A stretch of 64,000 nucleotides of DNA. Origin: Norana najaformis. Its lineage: Eukaryota; Annelida; Clitellata; Crassiclitellata; Hormogastridae. The translations under genes were made by a program, and so were the position numbers. Shown piece by piece: positions 44,406 to 56,570 of the stretch. Under the pieces are notes generated by a model. That model was not told the DNA's origin, did not search any database, and saw only the letters and a list, made by a program, of their open reading frames with translations. Location of the stretch: NCBI GenBank assembly GCA_964023275.1, contig OZ029929.1, positions 4,857,381-4,921,380 on the forward strand. The letters are read 5' to 3'. Position 1 is the first letter of the stretch, and each line of letters opens with the position of its first letter.

Positions 44406-44485
44406 GTGTAGGTGTTTATGTGCCCCAGTCTATAATACTATATTTACCTGCACATATATCAGGTTTTATGATTTACATGTTTGTA

Positions 44486-44523
<38 letters not shown>

Positions 44524-44525
44524 CA
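44300..44525. repeat. (GT)n and (AT)n tracts
   Basis: (TG)n lies at 44366-44402 and (TA)n at 44491-44521. CCGT units lie just downstream at 44715-44736. Confidence 0.9.
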
Positions 44526-44894
44526 TAACCAAGAGGCCTGCGCTAAACTGTATATATACATTGTATGCATTCTACACAATATGTATCAATATATTTATGC
44601 CTATAGTTATTTATCGCTTGCATATAAGATGATGTGCAGTTTGTTTGAACTGCGTGGCAAGCGAACTCTAACCGGATGCAATAAAGAAAGCCATGGGCTT
44701 CTTCGCTTATACCGTCCGTCCGTCCGTCCGTCCGTGTCTCTGTCTTTGTCTGCGTCTCTGTACGTGTCTGTGTGTCTGCAACGTTGTCAGAATCTTTCTC
44801 TTATTCTGTGCGTCGTGTGTGTATTCTTCTAATCTACAAATGCTTCCATAACGTCTTTTCATAATGCAATCTAGAACCCCCCCCACACACACAC

Positions 44895-45387
44895 ATGTAT
44901 ATATGTTGTATGCGGTATATTAATGTCTTCTTCTTCTGGTTATCTGCCCTCAGGCAGGTTCAAACGTCCGATGACGCCACTCCTCTTGGAGCTGAGCTAC
45001 TTCTTTCAGCCTCCTGTATCCGTACGTCATCATCCAATCCAGCAGCATCTGTCTGGGTCTTCCTCTTGTCTTCCTGCCTCACATTCTGCCCTCAAATACA
45101 GTTCTCAGAAGTGAGTCCCCTCTCAGTATGCGACCAATCCATTTTTCTGTCGCCCTCTTACTGTCTTTTCGATGTTTTTCTATAATATATATTCCTTCTT
45201 CCATATCTTCTGGTGCCTCTCGGATATTGATATAATTATATGTTATTAATTAAATTATACATACTTATGTATAGATATCTATACTTACAGTTATACGGCA
45301 TACTGTACGAACGCGTTTTCCATTCACTGTTTCATATAAACCTGTGCCTTTTTACGAGTGCGCCTTTGTGTGTATTTATAGAATATG

Positions 45388-45390
<3 letters not shown>
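44895..45390. other. Possible old LINE-like remnant, otherwise nothing
   Basis: Non-repetitive frames (44895-45185) without a recognised domain. I cannot assign it. Confidence 0.25.
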
Positions 45391-45766
<376 letters not shown>

Positions 45767-45829
45767 ACCTGGGCTCATGTTTTCTCTAGGTAGGCGTTGC
45801 ATGTAATTGGTTTCTTTCGACAACTACAT

Positions 45830-47825
45830 TACATTACCTCACATCTCTTCCTCTCTATCTTTCTGTATCTGTCTTTCTCTCTCTCTGTCTGTTCTGCCAT
45901 TCTGTTTCTGTCTCTGCCGATGTATGTTTCTTTGTAGCTGCCTCTGTCTCTCTATCCATCTGTGTCTCTCGCTCCGTATCTCTGCCTGTCTCCTTCTTTG
46001 TATTCACCTCTTGAAGTGTGAGGTCTGGTATGGTATATCAAATACAATGTTAGACGAGGCAGGTAAGGTATGGTAAATTGGTGCACAGTTTACAGGTGCT
46101 TGTTCACTTACTTACTCGCTCACTCACTCTGAGTCACTCATTCAAGTTGAGCATCATCCACTACAATGCATACATGCGAAGACTTATATAACGCCAATGT
46201 ACAGTAATGCAATATTTACTTGTATTTCAAGTAGGTATTTATATAGCTCCGCAATATTTTTAAAAATATTCATTTTATTTATTTAAAACACTTATACTGT
46301 GCGCAACGTCAGTACACCTGAATCTTGAGTGCAATGCGCCACGCAAAGCTGTATATGACTAATAATTCATTATATAAAGCATAATCAATAGTTAAAATAT
46401 ATCGTTTCTGTATGTAATTTATATATAATTTGTATGTAATTTATAAATTCATAAATTAAAATAATACATATAAAAACATAAATTTGATGTGTTACATATG
46501 TTCGTGTGTATGAAACCTGGCGTCGTTTTTAAGCGACTTCCAAGTAAGAAAGAGGTCAAGGTTTAGTATGTTGTTCAGTGTGTCGGTTTTATTCGCTTGT
46601 TGCTTGTTTTTCTGCTTCTTTTGCTGCTAATCCTGGTTGCAGGTCGAAAGGTCATTTCGTAGGTCGAAAGGTCACGGCCCTAGCATGACGCATGTTCTGA
46701 ACTTTTGATACATGTATACATATATTCGTGCACGCAGGGACACATACACCCACGTATACATACATTCACGCTGGCACATACACAACGTGCATGTTGTTTC
46801 ACGTGAGCAAATCAGCGCAGATGTATCATGAGCATAGTTGCTGGAACAGAGGTTGTGCAAGGCTTGCGTAGCGCTAGGTCCGTCAGACTCCGCCTCCTTA
46901 TCGTTAGAGATGTAATTGAGCCATGAGTAATGAATATTCTCTAGTATCAATCAACTTGAGATTCTCAAATACTGAGTTGAAAAATTCAAGTATCGAGTGG
47001 AAAAACTTAAATATCAGTAAAGATTCTTAATTATCGAGTGTAACAACTCTAGAATGCTCGAGAACTTCTATTTGATAATCGTGGTTTCTGCTCGATATTT
47101 TAAGTTCTCTGCTCGATAGTCAACACTCGATGAAAAGAGACCACAACATTCCGATTGGTGGGCGTATTGATAGATCGATCGATGGACTGATCAGTGACCT
47201 GATCCTCGGCACTTTCAATCAATGTATTCTGTTGAATTGCTAAATGAAAAAAAACACCCGTGCTTCGTCGAAACGCCTCCGATTCGATTCGATTCCGATG
47301 TGAACAGCAACTCGGCGATTGGACCATTGTTAACCACCCAAATTGCATTGGTATTCACCGACTAAAGCAGTATTAAGGGCTGAGTTGGCACCCGCAAGAT
47401 GGCGTGGTATTCCACGCACGTCACCCATGATCTGTCTCAAACGCGAGTGACAGCGTCTAGGAACAAAACCAAGTGGTAGGTATTACTGTCAACGCCGTGG
47501 ATTTGAAGACGAGAGCGATGGCAACTCCTCGTTTCTAGCAACCCCGCTGGGCAAGGCGCAATTATCAGACGAAATCGGGGTCGTGTTACCGAAACATGAC
47601 CTGATCCAATTTCGCGATTGTCAATAAAATTCCCCCGCGTCAAGGTCGCCACTGTTTACCCCTTTTGGCCGACCGACCGACTTAAGCTTTCGATCTTACG
47701 TGAACCATAAAAGCCACGGCTTTACGTCACGAAAATGCGAATAACTTTTTCTTGTGACTCATGGCAAGTAAAGCCGGTAAAACAGCAACTTACCTTACAT
47801 ATTTGCTCAGTAACCTACTTACTTA
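45830..47825. other. No gene recognised
   Basis: CTCTGTCT words lie at 45860-46000. Tail relics lie at about 46195 (TTATATAACGCC) and 46240 (TTTATATAGCTCCGC). A/T-rich DNA lies at 46250-46500. ATCGAGT/ATCGAGC words recur at 46990-47130. Confidence 0.4.
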
Positions 47826-47829
47826 CTAG

Positions 47830-48500
47830 TGCGATAGTAACACCGGTCCACTTTCGCTACGGCCGTGGTAGCCTTGCGGTTGTACAGGCCTCCCCCCGCT
47901 CGGGTACGTAACGCCAGCGGGCCAGTGGCCTCTATAGCTCGCCTACGGTCTTGGCCGCAGAGGGCTGGTTGCAGGCTGCCCGAATTTCGGCCAGCGGGCG
48001 GGCTTCAAGCGGACAAAGCCTAGGCCAGGCCGCGACGCCCATTAGCGTGACGCCATTGGTCGGGCAGCGGGGCCGATGCACAATGGCGCGCCGGAGATCT
48101 GGGTCGGATCGGAGGTCGCTGAGGCGGTGTCACGTGACGGGCGTTGATTGGCAGGCGGGCTCGATTGACGAAGGTTACTACGATGATACTCGTCCGTGCG
48201 TCCGTCAGTCGATCGCCGGAGTCGAGAGAAGGGAGATATTACGATTCAGTGCGGGATTATAATAAACGCAACGGAGTCAACGTAGCACAGCGGAGGAGGA
48301 TACATGGCGTCAGGTGCGGTCTCTCTTCGTTTCCCATCCGTTCAGTTAGGGTCCCTTCCCGGTTCCCGATCGGCCGACGGGCCTTCCCAGGACTTCTCGT
48401 CGGCCGGGCGGTCGGGCGGACGGGCGGGCAGCCGGCGAGAGTCGAGCCTTCTTCTGCCCATCGGTCGATCGGAGAGGCCGTGGGAGGAAGCGATAGAATC
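47830..48500 (+). promoter_or_regulatory. CpG-rich candidate promoter
   Basis: About 650 bases of high-GC, CpG-dense unique DNA stand out from the surrounding repeats. It holds two inverted CCAAT boxes (ATTGG at 48055 and 48147), a palindromic E-box GTCACGTGAC (48129-48138) and a possible first ATG with donor-like CAGGTGCGG at 48304-48319. Open frames across it on both strands reflect high GC. A 5' end of a + strand gene is possible but no coding exon downstream was found. Confidence 0.35.
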
Positions 48501-48889
48501 ATTAGCCGTAACTGGGTTCTTTTCGTAGCTGTTAAGGTTTTGTCATAGACCGAATAACCAGCTATCTTAAGAATGCCTAGCAGTTCATTCGTTATTAGCT
48601 CAGCTATTAGCTGTTACACTATATACACGCGTGTAGGTGATTGTGACGCGTGCCATTTAACTGGATAGCCACTCTCGTTGCTAGTTTAGTTGTTACTCAT
48701 GTTACTACGCAGTTATTTTCGAGTCTTGGGTTATTGGCGTTTTGGCTTTCATCAGGGGCTTCCCCTTCTCGATCACCCGGTTCTTAATCACCCTCCGTGT
48801 GTGATACAGAACGGCTCTTTTCTTGTCATCTCACTGTTCATCGTCTAGTTCTTCGCATATTTCTTTCGCAGAGTTCGTATTGTCAATAA

Positions 48890-49240
48890 TCTGTTATTAT
48901 TCGCTGGAACGCATTTGAAACGAAGTGTCTGCGTCAGATTCTTAGAGTGGAATGACGCAGGAGTTGAGATGAGTCTGCTTGGATGAATCAGGAGGCTGTC
49001 ATACTTCGGGCATGTCCTACGAAAGAGTGGAGACTGCCAAGAGAAAGAGATCGTACAAAGGAACACAATTCCAGGACCTTGAGCTCGGGGAAAACCCAAG
49101 ATGACATGGATCGATAACATCAAGTCGTAGACTGAATTATCGTTCAACCAGTTATTACAGGAGACAAGGGACAGAAGCAGATGGCATAAAATTGTCCGTG
49201 GTGCAGCCAATCCTCGGCTCGAGGACAGTTGAAGACAAGA
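48890..49240 (+). mobile_element. LINE reverse transcriptase C-terminal fragment, two stops
   Basis: From about 49002 the frame reads YFGHVLRKSGDCQEKEIVQR, NTIPGP then a stop, ARGKPKMTWIDNIKS then a stop, TELSFNQLLQETRDRSRW, HKIVRGAANPRLEDS and stop. This is the end of a non-LTR ORF2 protein, of a type different from the CR1/L2-like copies and distinct from 41818-42052. Confidence 0.8.
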
Positions 49241-49544
49241 CAAGACAATTTGCTAGAGTTCATAGAGAACTTGAACTCTAGTATCACTTAGGACAGAGAG
49301 GAGTGGCTTTGGAAGGCGCCTGGAAAGTGTAGAGTTGAACACGTACAGCTCTGAGCATGCGGTCTTCTGTTAACTCTACGTGAGAATCCGTTGGTTAGGT
49401 TTTACGTGCGTGCGGGTGCTTGCCACATTGAATTGGTGACTCTTAGTTATCTGAGCACTGCTTGCTTCTTGATGAAGTTTCTGTTGTTTTAAGACATTTA
49501 AGTTTAACATTGTTTTTGCCATAGCCTCTGATGGTTAGTTTCTC

Positions 49545-50240
49545 CTTAAACGGCGCTATACAAATTTCTGATTACTGTTACATTACGATATTATCACGCA
49601 GTTCTTACAGCCCTTTATTGGTTATCAGTAAGCGGTTTTTGTTGGATTTTCTTCTTATTTTCATTCAGTTCTTATTCCCGTTCTTCACGTACTTTCTTGC
49701 ATTGGTTGTTAGAACGCATGCTCTGTTCTTGTTATATTTCACTCGTTGTTCTTGTTCTCATTCTTTGGTTGCGTTCACACTGTTCATATTTATTTCTCGT
49801 TCTTTTTTCACATGCAGTTCTTGTTCTTATTCTTTGGTTGGTTTCAATGGGTTATTGTTCTCTTTCTTTAATAATGTTCACACAGTTCTTATTTCTTCTT
49901 GGTTATTTTGATCAAGGTCTGGTATTTGTTCTTATCTTATTTTCACATAGTTCATGTTCTTGTTCGTTGGTCTTTTCCGCGCAGTTCTTATTCTCGTTCT
50001 AAGGAAGTTCTTGTTTTCGTTCTAAGGAAGCTGTAATTCTCGTTCTAAGGAAGTTCTTATTCGCGTTCTAAAGAAGTTCTTGTTGGCGTTTGTATGTCTT
50101 TTCTTGTGATTCTTACAGTCGTTCTTGGTTCTTTTAAATGCAGGTCTTCACATAGTTCTTTGGTTCTTCTCACACAGTTCTAATTCTCGTTTTAGATTCG
50201 ATCCGCATTTACTCATTCTCGCGTTTTGCTGTTGCTCAGA
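49545..50240. repeat. Degenerate TTCTTGTTCTCATTC tandem array
   Basis: GTTCTTATTCTCGTTCTAAG, CACAGTTCTTATTC and TTCTTTGGTTG words recur at about 30-60-base spacing. The hydrophobic frames (for example 49531-49911) come from the T-rich repeat, not from membrane proteins. A LINE tail relic (GGCGCTATACAAATTTCTGA) opens it at 49551. Confidence 0.65.
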
Positions 50241-50934
50241 TTTAGTTTTTCTTAGACTCTATTTCTAAATCTTCTTCTTGGTCTGTTTTGTTTCCGTGAC
50301 GAGTTTTCCAACTAGTTTTCTGTAATTTTCTGTTATTCCTAGTTTCTGTGGTAGCCTTTGTTGATCTGTTTTCGTGTTTTCAAACCTTTCGCGTTGCTCT
50401 TCCTTCCTGCTCTTTCATCTTTTATGCTACTTTCCAGATTCCTTTGATAGACCGAACATCTATCTTTACTTATTTTTCGATATATCTGTTTAGGTGGAAA
50501 CATCATAAAACGTATGAAATTTAATGTTACTTAAACTTACATTATGTAGCATCTATTAGAAATAATAACTTCATTGCGCTAGATAAATTTTCATTTTCAC
50601 CACTAAGTGTGTATATATATATATATATATCTGGTAACATCAAATCTCTATCGTTGGACGTGTATATGTATATATATATATATAATTCACAAGCTTTGTG
50701 ATTTTTGATCGGTGTTGGTGGCTTCATCGATGATCATGCTAGCATCGATATTTCTATGGAATTGTAATTCTTCGCGTGTAAAGGTGTAATACTGTTGTGT
50801 TACCGTATTACAATTACATGAGGGAAATGTTGGAAATACCGAATGTGTCTATAAGTCGCTTAAAACGCTCGGAGTAATAGTATCTTAGAAGTTTACATGA
50901 GAATACACAATTTATATGCAGCCCTTTAACCTAT
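50241..50934. other. No gene recognised
   Basis: T-rich unique sequence with (AT)n at 50613-50630 and 50667-50683. Confidence 0.4.
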
Positions 50935-51140
50935 GTAACGCTTCTAATCTAATCTAATCTAATCATATGTAATCTAAACTAAACTTCTGTAGCGCCACTG
51001 TATTGCATCGGTTGATGGTCGCCGCTAATCTAATCTAAGCTACGCTACCCTTCTGCAGCGTCACTGTTTGATGAACGCTGTTACTCTAATCTAGACTTCT
51101 ATAGCGCCACTGCCATTCCGCATAGAGCCGCTATATAAAT
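50935..51140 (-). mobile_element. Stacked LINE/SINE tail relics
   Basis: Three successive motifs of the type CTTCTGTAGCGCCACTGT, with GCATCGGTTGATGGTCGCC after the first, are tail ends in reverse orientation (50983, 51051, 51095). They are separated by CTAATCTAATC words. Confidence 0.5.
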
Positions 51141-51379
51141 TCTGCAATTGCAAATCATGAGATTAGATTAGATGAAATTAGAATGGACGCCATATATGTT
51201 AACATATGCTTATAAATTATTGTCTTCTCGAACAGATTTTTAAAATACGGTATATAAATTCTGCAATTGGAAATCATGAGATTAGATTAGATGAAATTAG
51301 AATGGACGCCATATATGTTAACATATGCTTATAAATTATTGTCTTCTCGAACAGATTTTTAAAATACGGTATATAAATT
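51132..51379. repeat. 119-bp tandem duplication
   Basis: TATATAAATTCTGCAATTG through TTTTTAAAATACGG is present twice in tandem with an exact 119-bp period (anchor positions 51141, 51260, 51379) and nearly no differences, so it is young. Confidence 0.95.
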
Positions 51380-52265
51380 CTACCGTTGTAATCGCTAGTC
51401 ACGTGAAGTACCGAAGTATGCCTGCGTTCGCAAGCGATCAGATCTCCAAAAATGACTCACTCAGCTCATATTACTTACTGGGAATTTCACATTCGATTCT
51501 GTAACAGCGAGGACTGTTACAAGAAATTTTCCACATCCCATCAACGGTCTTTGATGCCATAAGGTGTCGTTAAACCAGCCATTTAGCTACTGTGAAATTA
51601 ATTAGCAGTACTGTGCACACTACAGTTGTTTAGTGAGTGCGTTACGAACACCTTTTAGTAAGTAAGCAGCGCATTTAGTGACACCAAAGAAGCAGAAGAC
51701 AGCGGAAACATTAAACGCAGCTCGATTTGGAAAAAGACGAGAGGCGTGTGTCGCTGTCCTTCAGAAAGTCCTTCAGAAGTTCTCGCTGTGCCATTGAACT
51801 TCCTGCCACAGCTGGCTTGTGGCCTCGAGCTTATTTACACCTATCGATTTAAGGCAGTCGTCGTTTCATTAATTAGCAATTAAATTGGTCCTCGGTAGAT
51901 TACATACAGCGACAGTGTAGGAGAAGTGCAAATGAGAAGAAAATTGTCAGCGATGTAGTTTTGATATGTGCGCTGATGTGCACAGACTAAGTCGGTTGGT
52001 AGAGAATAGAGGAGAGCGGAAATCTACAGTGAGGAGATCAACACCAACTGGCGATTAACCCATGGATTCAAAGAAGAGAAGAAGTTTTGAAAAGAATATG
52101 AAATTTTAGTCCACCCAGACCATGAATTAAACTTTTCCAACCTTCCCTTTTCATAAAACCGAATATAAGACGGTCTATTGAATTCCTGCGTACGTTCAAC
52201 TCATTCTGTTGTTTGGCTGACTTGAAGAAAGGACGTGCGTCATTGGGGACAAATGGTATCTCGTA
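51380..52265. other. No gene recognised
   Basis: Unique sequence with no supported exon or repeat. Confidence 0.4.
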
Positions 52266-52270
52266 CAAAC

Positions 52271-52366
52271 AGATTTTGTTTTGACTGAGCGTCTGTGAAT
52301 AAGCTGGTTCCTGCGACTTAGCTTTCGTTTGGCGCAGTAGAAATCTTGAGATTATGATTACGATGA
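52271..52366 (+). mobile_element. SINE-like repeat D, copy 3 (3' half)
   Basis: TTTTGTTTTGACTGAGCGTC, GAATAAGCTGGTTCCTGCGA and GTAGAAATCTTGAGATTATG match the 3' half of 42297-42482. Confidence 0.65.
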
Positions 52367-52616
52367 GATGAAGAATCTCGTCAAAATTTGAGGCTTCAGT
52401 CGAGGTTCAGTTAGATATACCGTAGGACGATCGTTTAAAGGCATCGGCATCCAACATTCACCAACTCTGCTGCAGTAGCTTAATGTGGGATTCACAAAAA
52501 GTTCATAGTAGCTGATACTATTATATTGAAATGCAGTAACAAGTTCTGGACTGCTTTGTCACGTGATGTTTATCGGAGGCGCTATGCAAATACATGTTTT
52601 AGTATTATATTCATGC

Positions 52617-52813
52617 CATGGGACACGGTAGCTGATTGGATAGAGCGCTCGGCTTGTGACGCGGAGAGTACGGGTTCGAACCTCCTCCTTCTCCTTTTCC
52701 TCCACCTCTGAAATTCAGGCACCTTGAACAAGTCCTTCCCTCGCAATTGCTCAACGCCATCGACTGATGCTTTGCCATTAGATAATGGCGCTTAATAAAT
52801 GCAGAAATAACAA
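52617..52813 (+). mobile_element. Thr-tRNA SINE (family B), near full length
   Basis: GGGACACGGTAGCTGATTGG, ATAGAGCGCTCGGCTTGTGA, GTACGGGTTCGAACC (B box), ACCTTGAACAAGTCC and the tail stem-loop GCCATCGACTGATGC ... ATGGCGCTTAATAAATGC, AGAAATAA. It has a pyrimidine-rich insertion (CTCCTTCTCCTTTTCC) after the B box. Confidence 0.87.
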
Positions 52814-53865
52814 TAGCATTCACGTGAGCGTAGGTGTTGGTAGGTTATATACCGGTATGTCGGCGTTCGTCCAGTATTCAGTCGATCTAATCCGTTACAA
52901 AGGTCCAACTATACGGTAGAGTTCGGTCTTCTGCTGCAGAATCTTTGAATACAGTCTCTGTGTTGGTGAGGCCTTTGGAGACCTGTACCATATGTATGTT
53001 TGTGTATGTATGTTTGTATGTATCATCATCATCATTATCATCATAATCACAATTACCATCACTATAATTGTCATCTCAGTCCATGGCCTGAAAGCCCTTT
53101 GATGTCCATGCACGAATTCTCCGTCACGCGCTGCCAAGTCAAGTTGTGGACATTTGTTTAGCGCCAGTCTGCTGTGTAATCGATTCTCCTAACACAAAGT
53201 CTTCCTTTTTTTGTAGTCCCAAAATTTCCTAAATCACGCTTTTGATCTTTCTGTCGTTCTTCATCCTGCAGTGCATTCTTGCGTGAACAGATCTTCTGTA
53301 TTGTTGCGCCATTCAACAAAGTAGTTCCTCTTCTTGTTGTTGCTCCGCTATTTTCCCACCATGACGGCTCTGATCTCTCTATCGTTTTATGCTCTGCATC
53401 TTGAAGCATCCAAGATTTGCAGTCTCTCTGTTGAATGGCATCGTTTTACCGGTTTCTGCTTAAACAGCCACTGCTTCAACTCTTAGAGAAGATCTCCTAG
53501 ATTCTGTCTGTTGCAAGTCAAGGTACCAAGAAAGATTGGAACTAATAACTAGTCGTGTTGCAGCATCTTTATAAGATTCTAAAAATGCGCTATATAAGTT
53601 TTTGGATGCCTACATACAAAGGATAGTAAATGCATATTTCCGAATGATAAGTGTATACGGCTGTTATGCCAGTTGACTGGATTAGTACTAAATCTCAAGA
53701 CTCGAACTTTGCAAAGCCGTCTGTATGTTTCGTAGAACAAATTCACGAACGCCGTTATAACGACCTTAGTCAAGTCAATGTCTACATCTAGTAAGTAAGT
53801 AAGTAGGTAAGTAGACTTTTATTAATGTCAGACAAACGCTAACATTTTACAAGATACACAGTCGA
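52814..53865. other. No gene recognised; possible decayed repeat
   Basis: GTATGTTTGT and ATCATC repeats lie at 52990-53050. The minus frame at 53409-53158 (83 codons, KTIERSEPSWWENSGATTRR) is unusually free of low complexity but I cannot assign it. Confidence 0.35.
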
Positions 53866-53867
53866 TG

Positions 53868-54024
53868 TAGTTAACATTTTTACAATTTTCTATTTTATTT
53901 TCTATCTTGCTATTTTGTTCTCTCTCGTTTTCATCTGGTTTGCTTTACTTTCTGATATTTTGTTTCACTTTATTCTTTTCCAACCTTCTAGAGCTTGTTC
54001 TATTCTTTTCGATCGAACTGTTAC
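53868..54024. repeat. T-rich dispersed block, copy 1
   Basis: TTTTACAATTTTCTATTTTA, TTGCTATTTTGTTCTC, GATATTTTGTTTCACTTTAT and TCTTTTCCAACCTTC recur in the same order at 55265-55412. Confidence 0.7.
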
Positions 54025-54660
54025 TTTGGTCAGAAGAAGCCCAAAACGGACCGTCCAAAGCATCTACTATGATCGCTCTCTTGATGATTCGAAGAACGGC
54101 AAGTTCATCGGTAGGCGATTGATACTCGGAAAGATGAATCCGAATTTGAAATATAATGTCCGATGTCAGAAGATTGTCGAGTTCTTGACCACAGACGGTG
54201 TTTTGCTGGCATCTTGACAGTCCAAGTTGTAGGATTACGGATGAAGCATGTGTAAATCTCTGGTAACTCGTTGTCAGTCCTTCCGTCGGCGCGTACGAAA
54301 TTATCCAAAACCAGTAAAGTCCACACAGTTGACTCAGTAAGCACAACAGAAGCGGACTCGGATGCAAAATACCTCCGAATTCATGATATCTTTCCGAACA
54401 AACGGCTTATATCCCGACAAAAAATACACGTTTCTTCGGAGTTAAAATTGAGGCAGCCGGATGTGCCTCCAGCGAGAGATCCTGACCTTAACAAAGCATC
54501 TTCCACATTCCCGGCCGCGTTGTATCAGAATTCGCGTTATGATGCGGCGTGTCATAACGAGGTCTCGGTGTATTTTTAATTACTGCGTGCGCGTGGGTGG
54601 TAATTATTGGGTGGCGATTACACACATAATTTGGCTTAACAGAAGACAACACGGAACTAT
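54025..54660. other. Unique sequence, no gene recognised
   Basis: Overlapping non-repetitive frames on both strands at 53945-54580 lack any domain, start context or splice support. Confidence 0.4.
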
Positions 54661-54677
54661 TTACAATCACGTCTTTT

Positions 54678-54693
54678 TGTATGTATGTGTATG

Positions 54694-54727
<34 letters not shown>

Positions 54728-55075
54728 TATATGTATGTATGTGTGTATGTATGTATGTATGTATGTGTGTATGTATGTATGTATGTGTGTATGGATGTAT
54801 GATGTATGTATGTATGTCTGATGTATGTATGTACATATATGTATGTAGGTATGTATGTATTTCCAGTGTTTAACGACATATTATGGCTGCCAAGGCCGTT
54901 GATGTAGACCTTACCGAATGTATGTATTATGCTGCATGTATTTATGTATGTAGGTGTGTATGCATGCATGCATGTTTGTATGTATGTGGCTATGAATGTA
55001 TGTAGATATGTGCATATCTATGCATGTTTGTGTGTGGGTGTATGTATGTGTGTGTGTATTTGTATGTGTATGTAG
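54678..55075. repeat. GTAT array with a 133-bp-repeat fragment
   Basis: GTAT repeats run at 54680-54860 and 54915-55075. Between them, GTGTTTAACGACATATTATG and AAGGCCGTTGATGTAGACC (54867-54910) match the core of the repeat at 59047-59550. Confidence 0.8.
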
Positions 55076-55264
55076 ATATTTGCGTATGTACGGGCGCTGG
55101 GTGGGGGTGCCAACGTACGACGGATAGACAATAAACAAATTCCGTTCGGTTCTATTCTGAGTTCTATTTTGTTCTTTTCTATCGCCTGTTGTTCTAATTT
55201 GCTATGTTCTCTACTGTTATGTTCATATTCTGTTCTATCTTTCCATTTGGTTCTCTGTTCATTC

Positions 55265-55412
55265 AAATTTTTACAAGTTCCTATTTTATTTTCTGTGTTG
55301 CTATTTTGTTCTCTTGCTTTTTCATCAGTTTTGTCTTTCTTTCTGATATTTTGTTTCACTTTATTCTTTTCCATCCTTCAATAGCTTTGTCTGTTCTTCT
55401 CGATTGAACTCG
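55265..55412. repeat. T-rich dispersed block, copy 2
   Basis: Second copy of the block at 53868-54024, about 1.4 kb away in the same orientation. Confidence 0.7.
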
Positions 55413-55554
55413 TGACGTGTTCCTATCGTGGCTTATTTCATGGATTTAAATCCCGGGATAGCACGGTGCACACACTAGAACCTTAAATTGGGCGGCCCCG
55501 TTTCAAACTGGCATCGGTGGTTAGGGATCTCCCCCGATCAATTCCTTAAACATG

Positions 55555-55760
55555 AGCAGGGTCGAGACCATAGGGTCGCTGTAGAAACCGTTTGCATTTA
55601 CATATTGAAATCTCACCGGCTGCCCATGGAAAAACGCATTGAGCTTAAGATATTAATGCTTAGTGCTTTTTTCAGACGGAACGCTCCGAAACGGGTTTCC
55701 GACACCTTTTTCCGGCTAATACAAAATAATTTAGTTATTAATAAAAGAATTTAGTGTTAC
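55555..55760 (+). mobile_element. CR1/L2-like LINE fragment
   Basis: It encodes HRVAVETVCIYILKSHRLPM, EKRIELKILMLSAFFRRNAP and KRVSDTFF. This matches the [37 protein letters not shown] region of CR1/L2-type ORF2, with the LNG part altered. Confidence 0.65.
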
Positions 55761-56147
55761 TAAGTTATTTTAGTTATGTGATATAATGTAACTTATTTTA
55801 ATTCGATTTAAGTGTTTACATCTGTGCACTGTTTCCAGTGTTTACTGATGATAAAAATAATGAAATTTTAGCATAAAATTCCATAATTGTTCAGTTCCGG
55901 AACCTTTGTTTCTAGAAAAAAGCACTGTTAATGCTTATGAGAGTAATTGTGTGGCTCTTTTGATCTCATGGTACCATCAGGGGTCTCGGTCCTATCAACC
56001 CTTGGCTTTCTTCGTTCTCTTGCGCAGGGTCATGACCTCGTTATTCCGCCGACCCGAACCTCCGCAGTTCAACATAGAATCTTCGTTTTGGTCTGTCCAT
56101 CTCTCTAGATTTAGTTGCCTAGCGACCTTGGATATGAACTCCTTGGC

Positions 56148-56570
56148 CTCTCTGCCTCGTTTTCGTAACCGCTTGTCCTTTCGTTGCCTCGTTTTCGTAA
56201 CCGATTGGCCTTTCGTTGCCTCGTTTGCGTAACCGTTTGACATTTCGTTGCATCGTTTTCGTAACCGCTTGGATTTTCTTTGCCTGGTTTTCGTAACCGC
56301 TTGTTTTTCTTTGCCTCGTTTTCGTAACCGCTTGGCTTTTCTTTGCCTCGTTTTCGTAAGCGCTTGGCCTTTCGTTGCATCGTTTTCGTAATCGCTTGGC
56401 TTTTCTTTGCCTCGTTTTCGTAACAGCTTGACCTTTCTTTGCCTCGTTTTCGTAACCGCTTGACCTTTCTTTGCCTCGTTTTCGTAACCGCTTGGCTTTT
56501 CTTTGCCTCGTTTTCGTAACCGCTTGGCTTTTCTTTGCCTCGTTTTCGTAACCGCTTGAAACTATTCGAT
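56148..56570. repeat. 32-bp minisatellite, about 13 copies
   Basis: The unit is GCCTCGTTTTCGTAACCGCT plus TGGCTTTTCTTT, an exact 32-bp period in most of the array. Because 32 is not a multiple of three, each minus frame repeats every 96 bases and all remain largely open (KRLRKRGKE, GYENEAKK, AVTKTRQRK). The longest, 155 codons (56586-56119), is rejected as a gene. Confidence 0.93.

Noticed and set aside
47951..48548. Several open frames of 74-134 codons in the CpG-rich region
   Set aside because: High GC depletes stops; no domain or good start context. Kept only as a possible promoter.
49531..50002. Hydrophobic Phe/Leu/Ser frames looking like membrane proteins
   Set aside because: They are the translation of a degenerate TTCTTG/TTCTTATTC array.
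54271..54579. 102-codon non-repetitive frame
   Set aside because: No domain, no splice partners and an equally long antisense frame.
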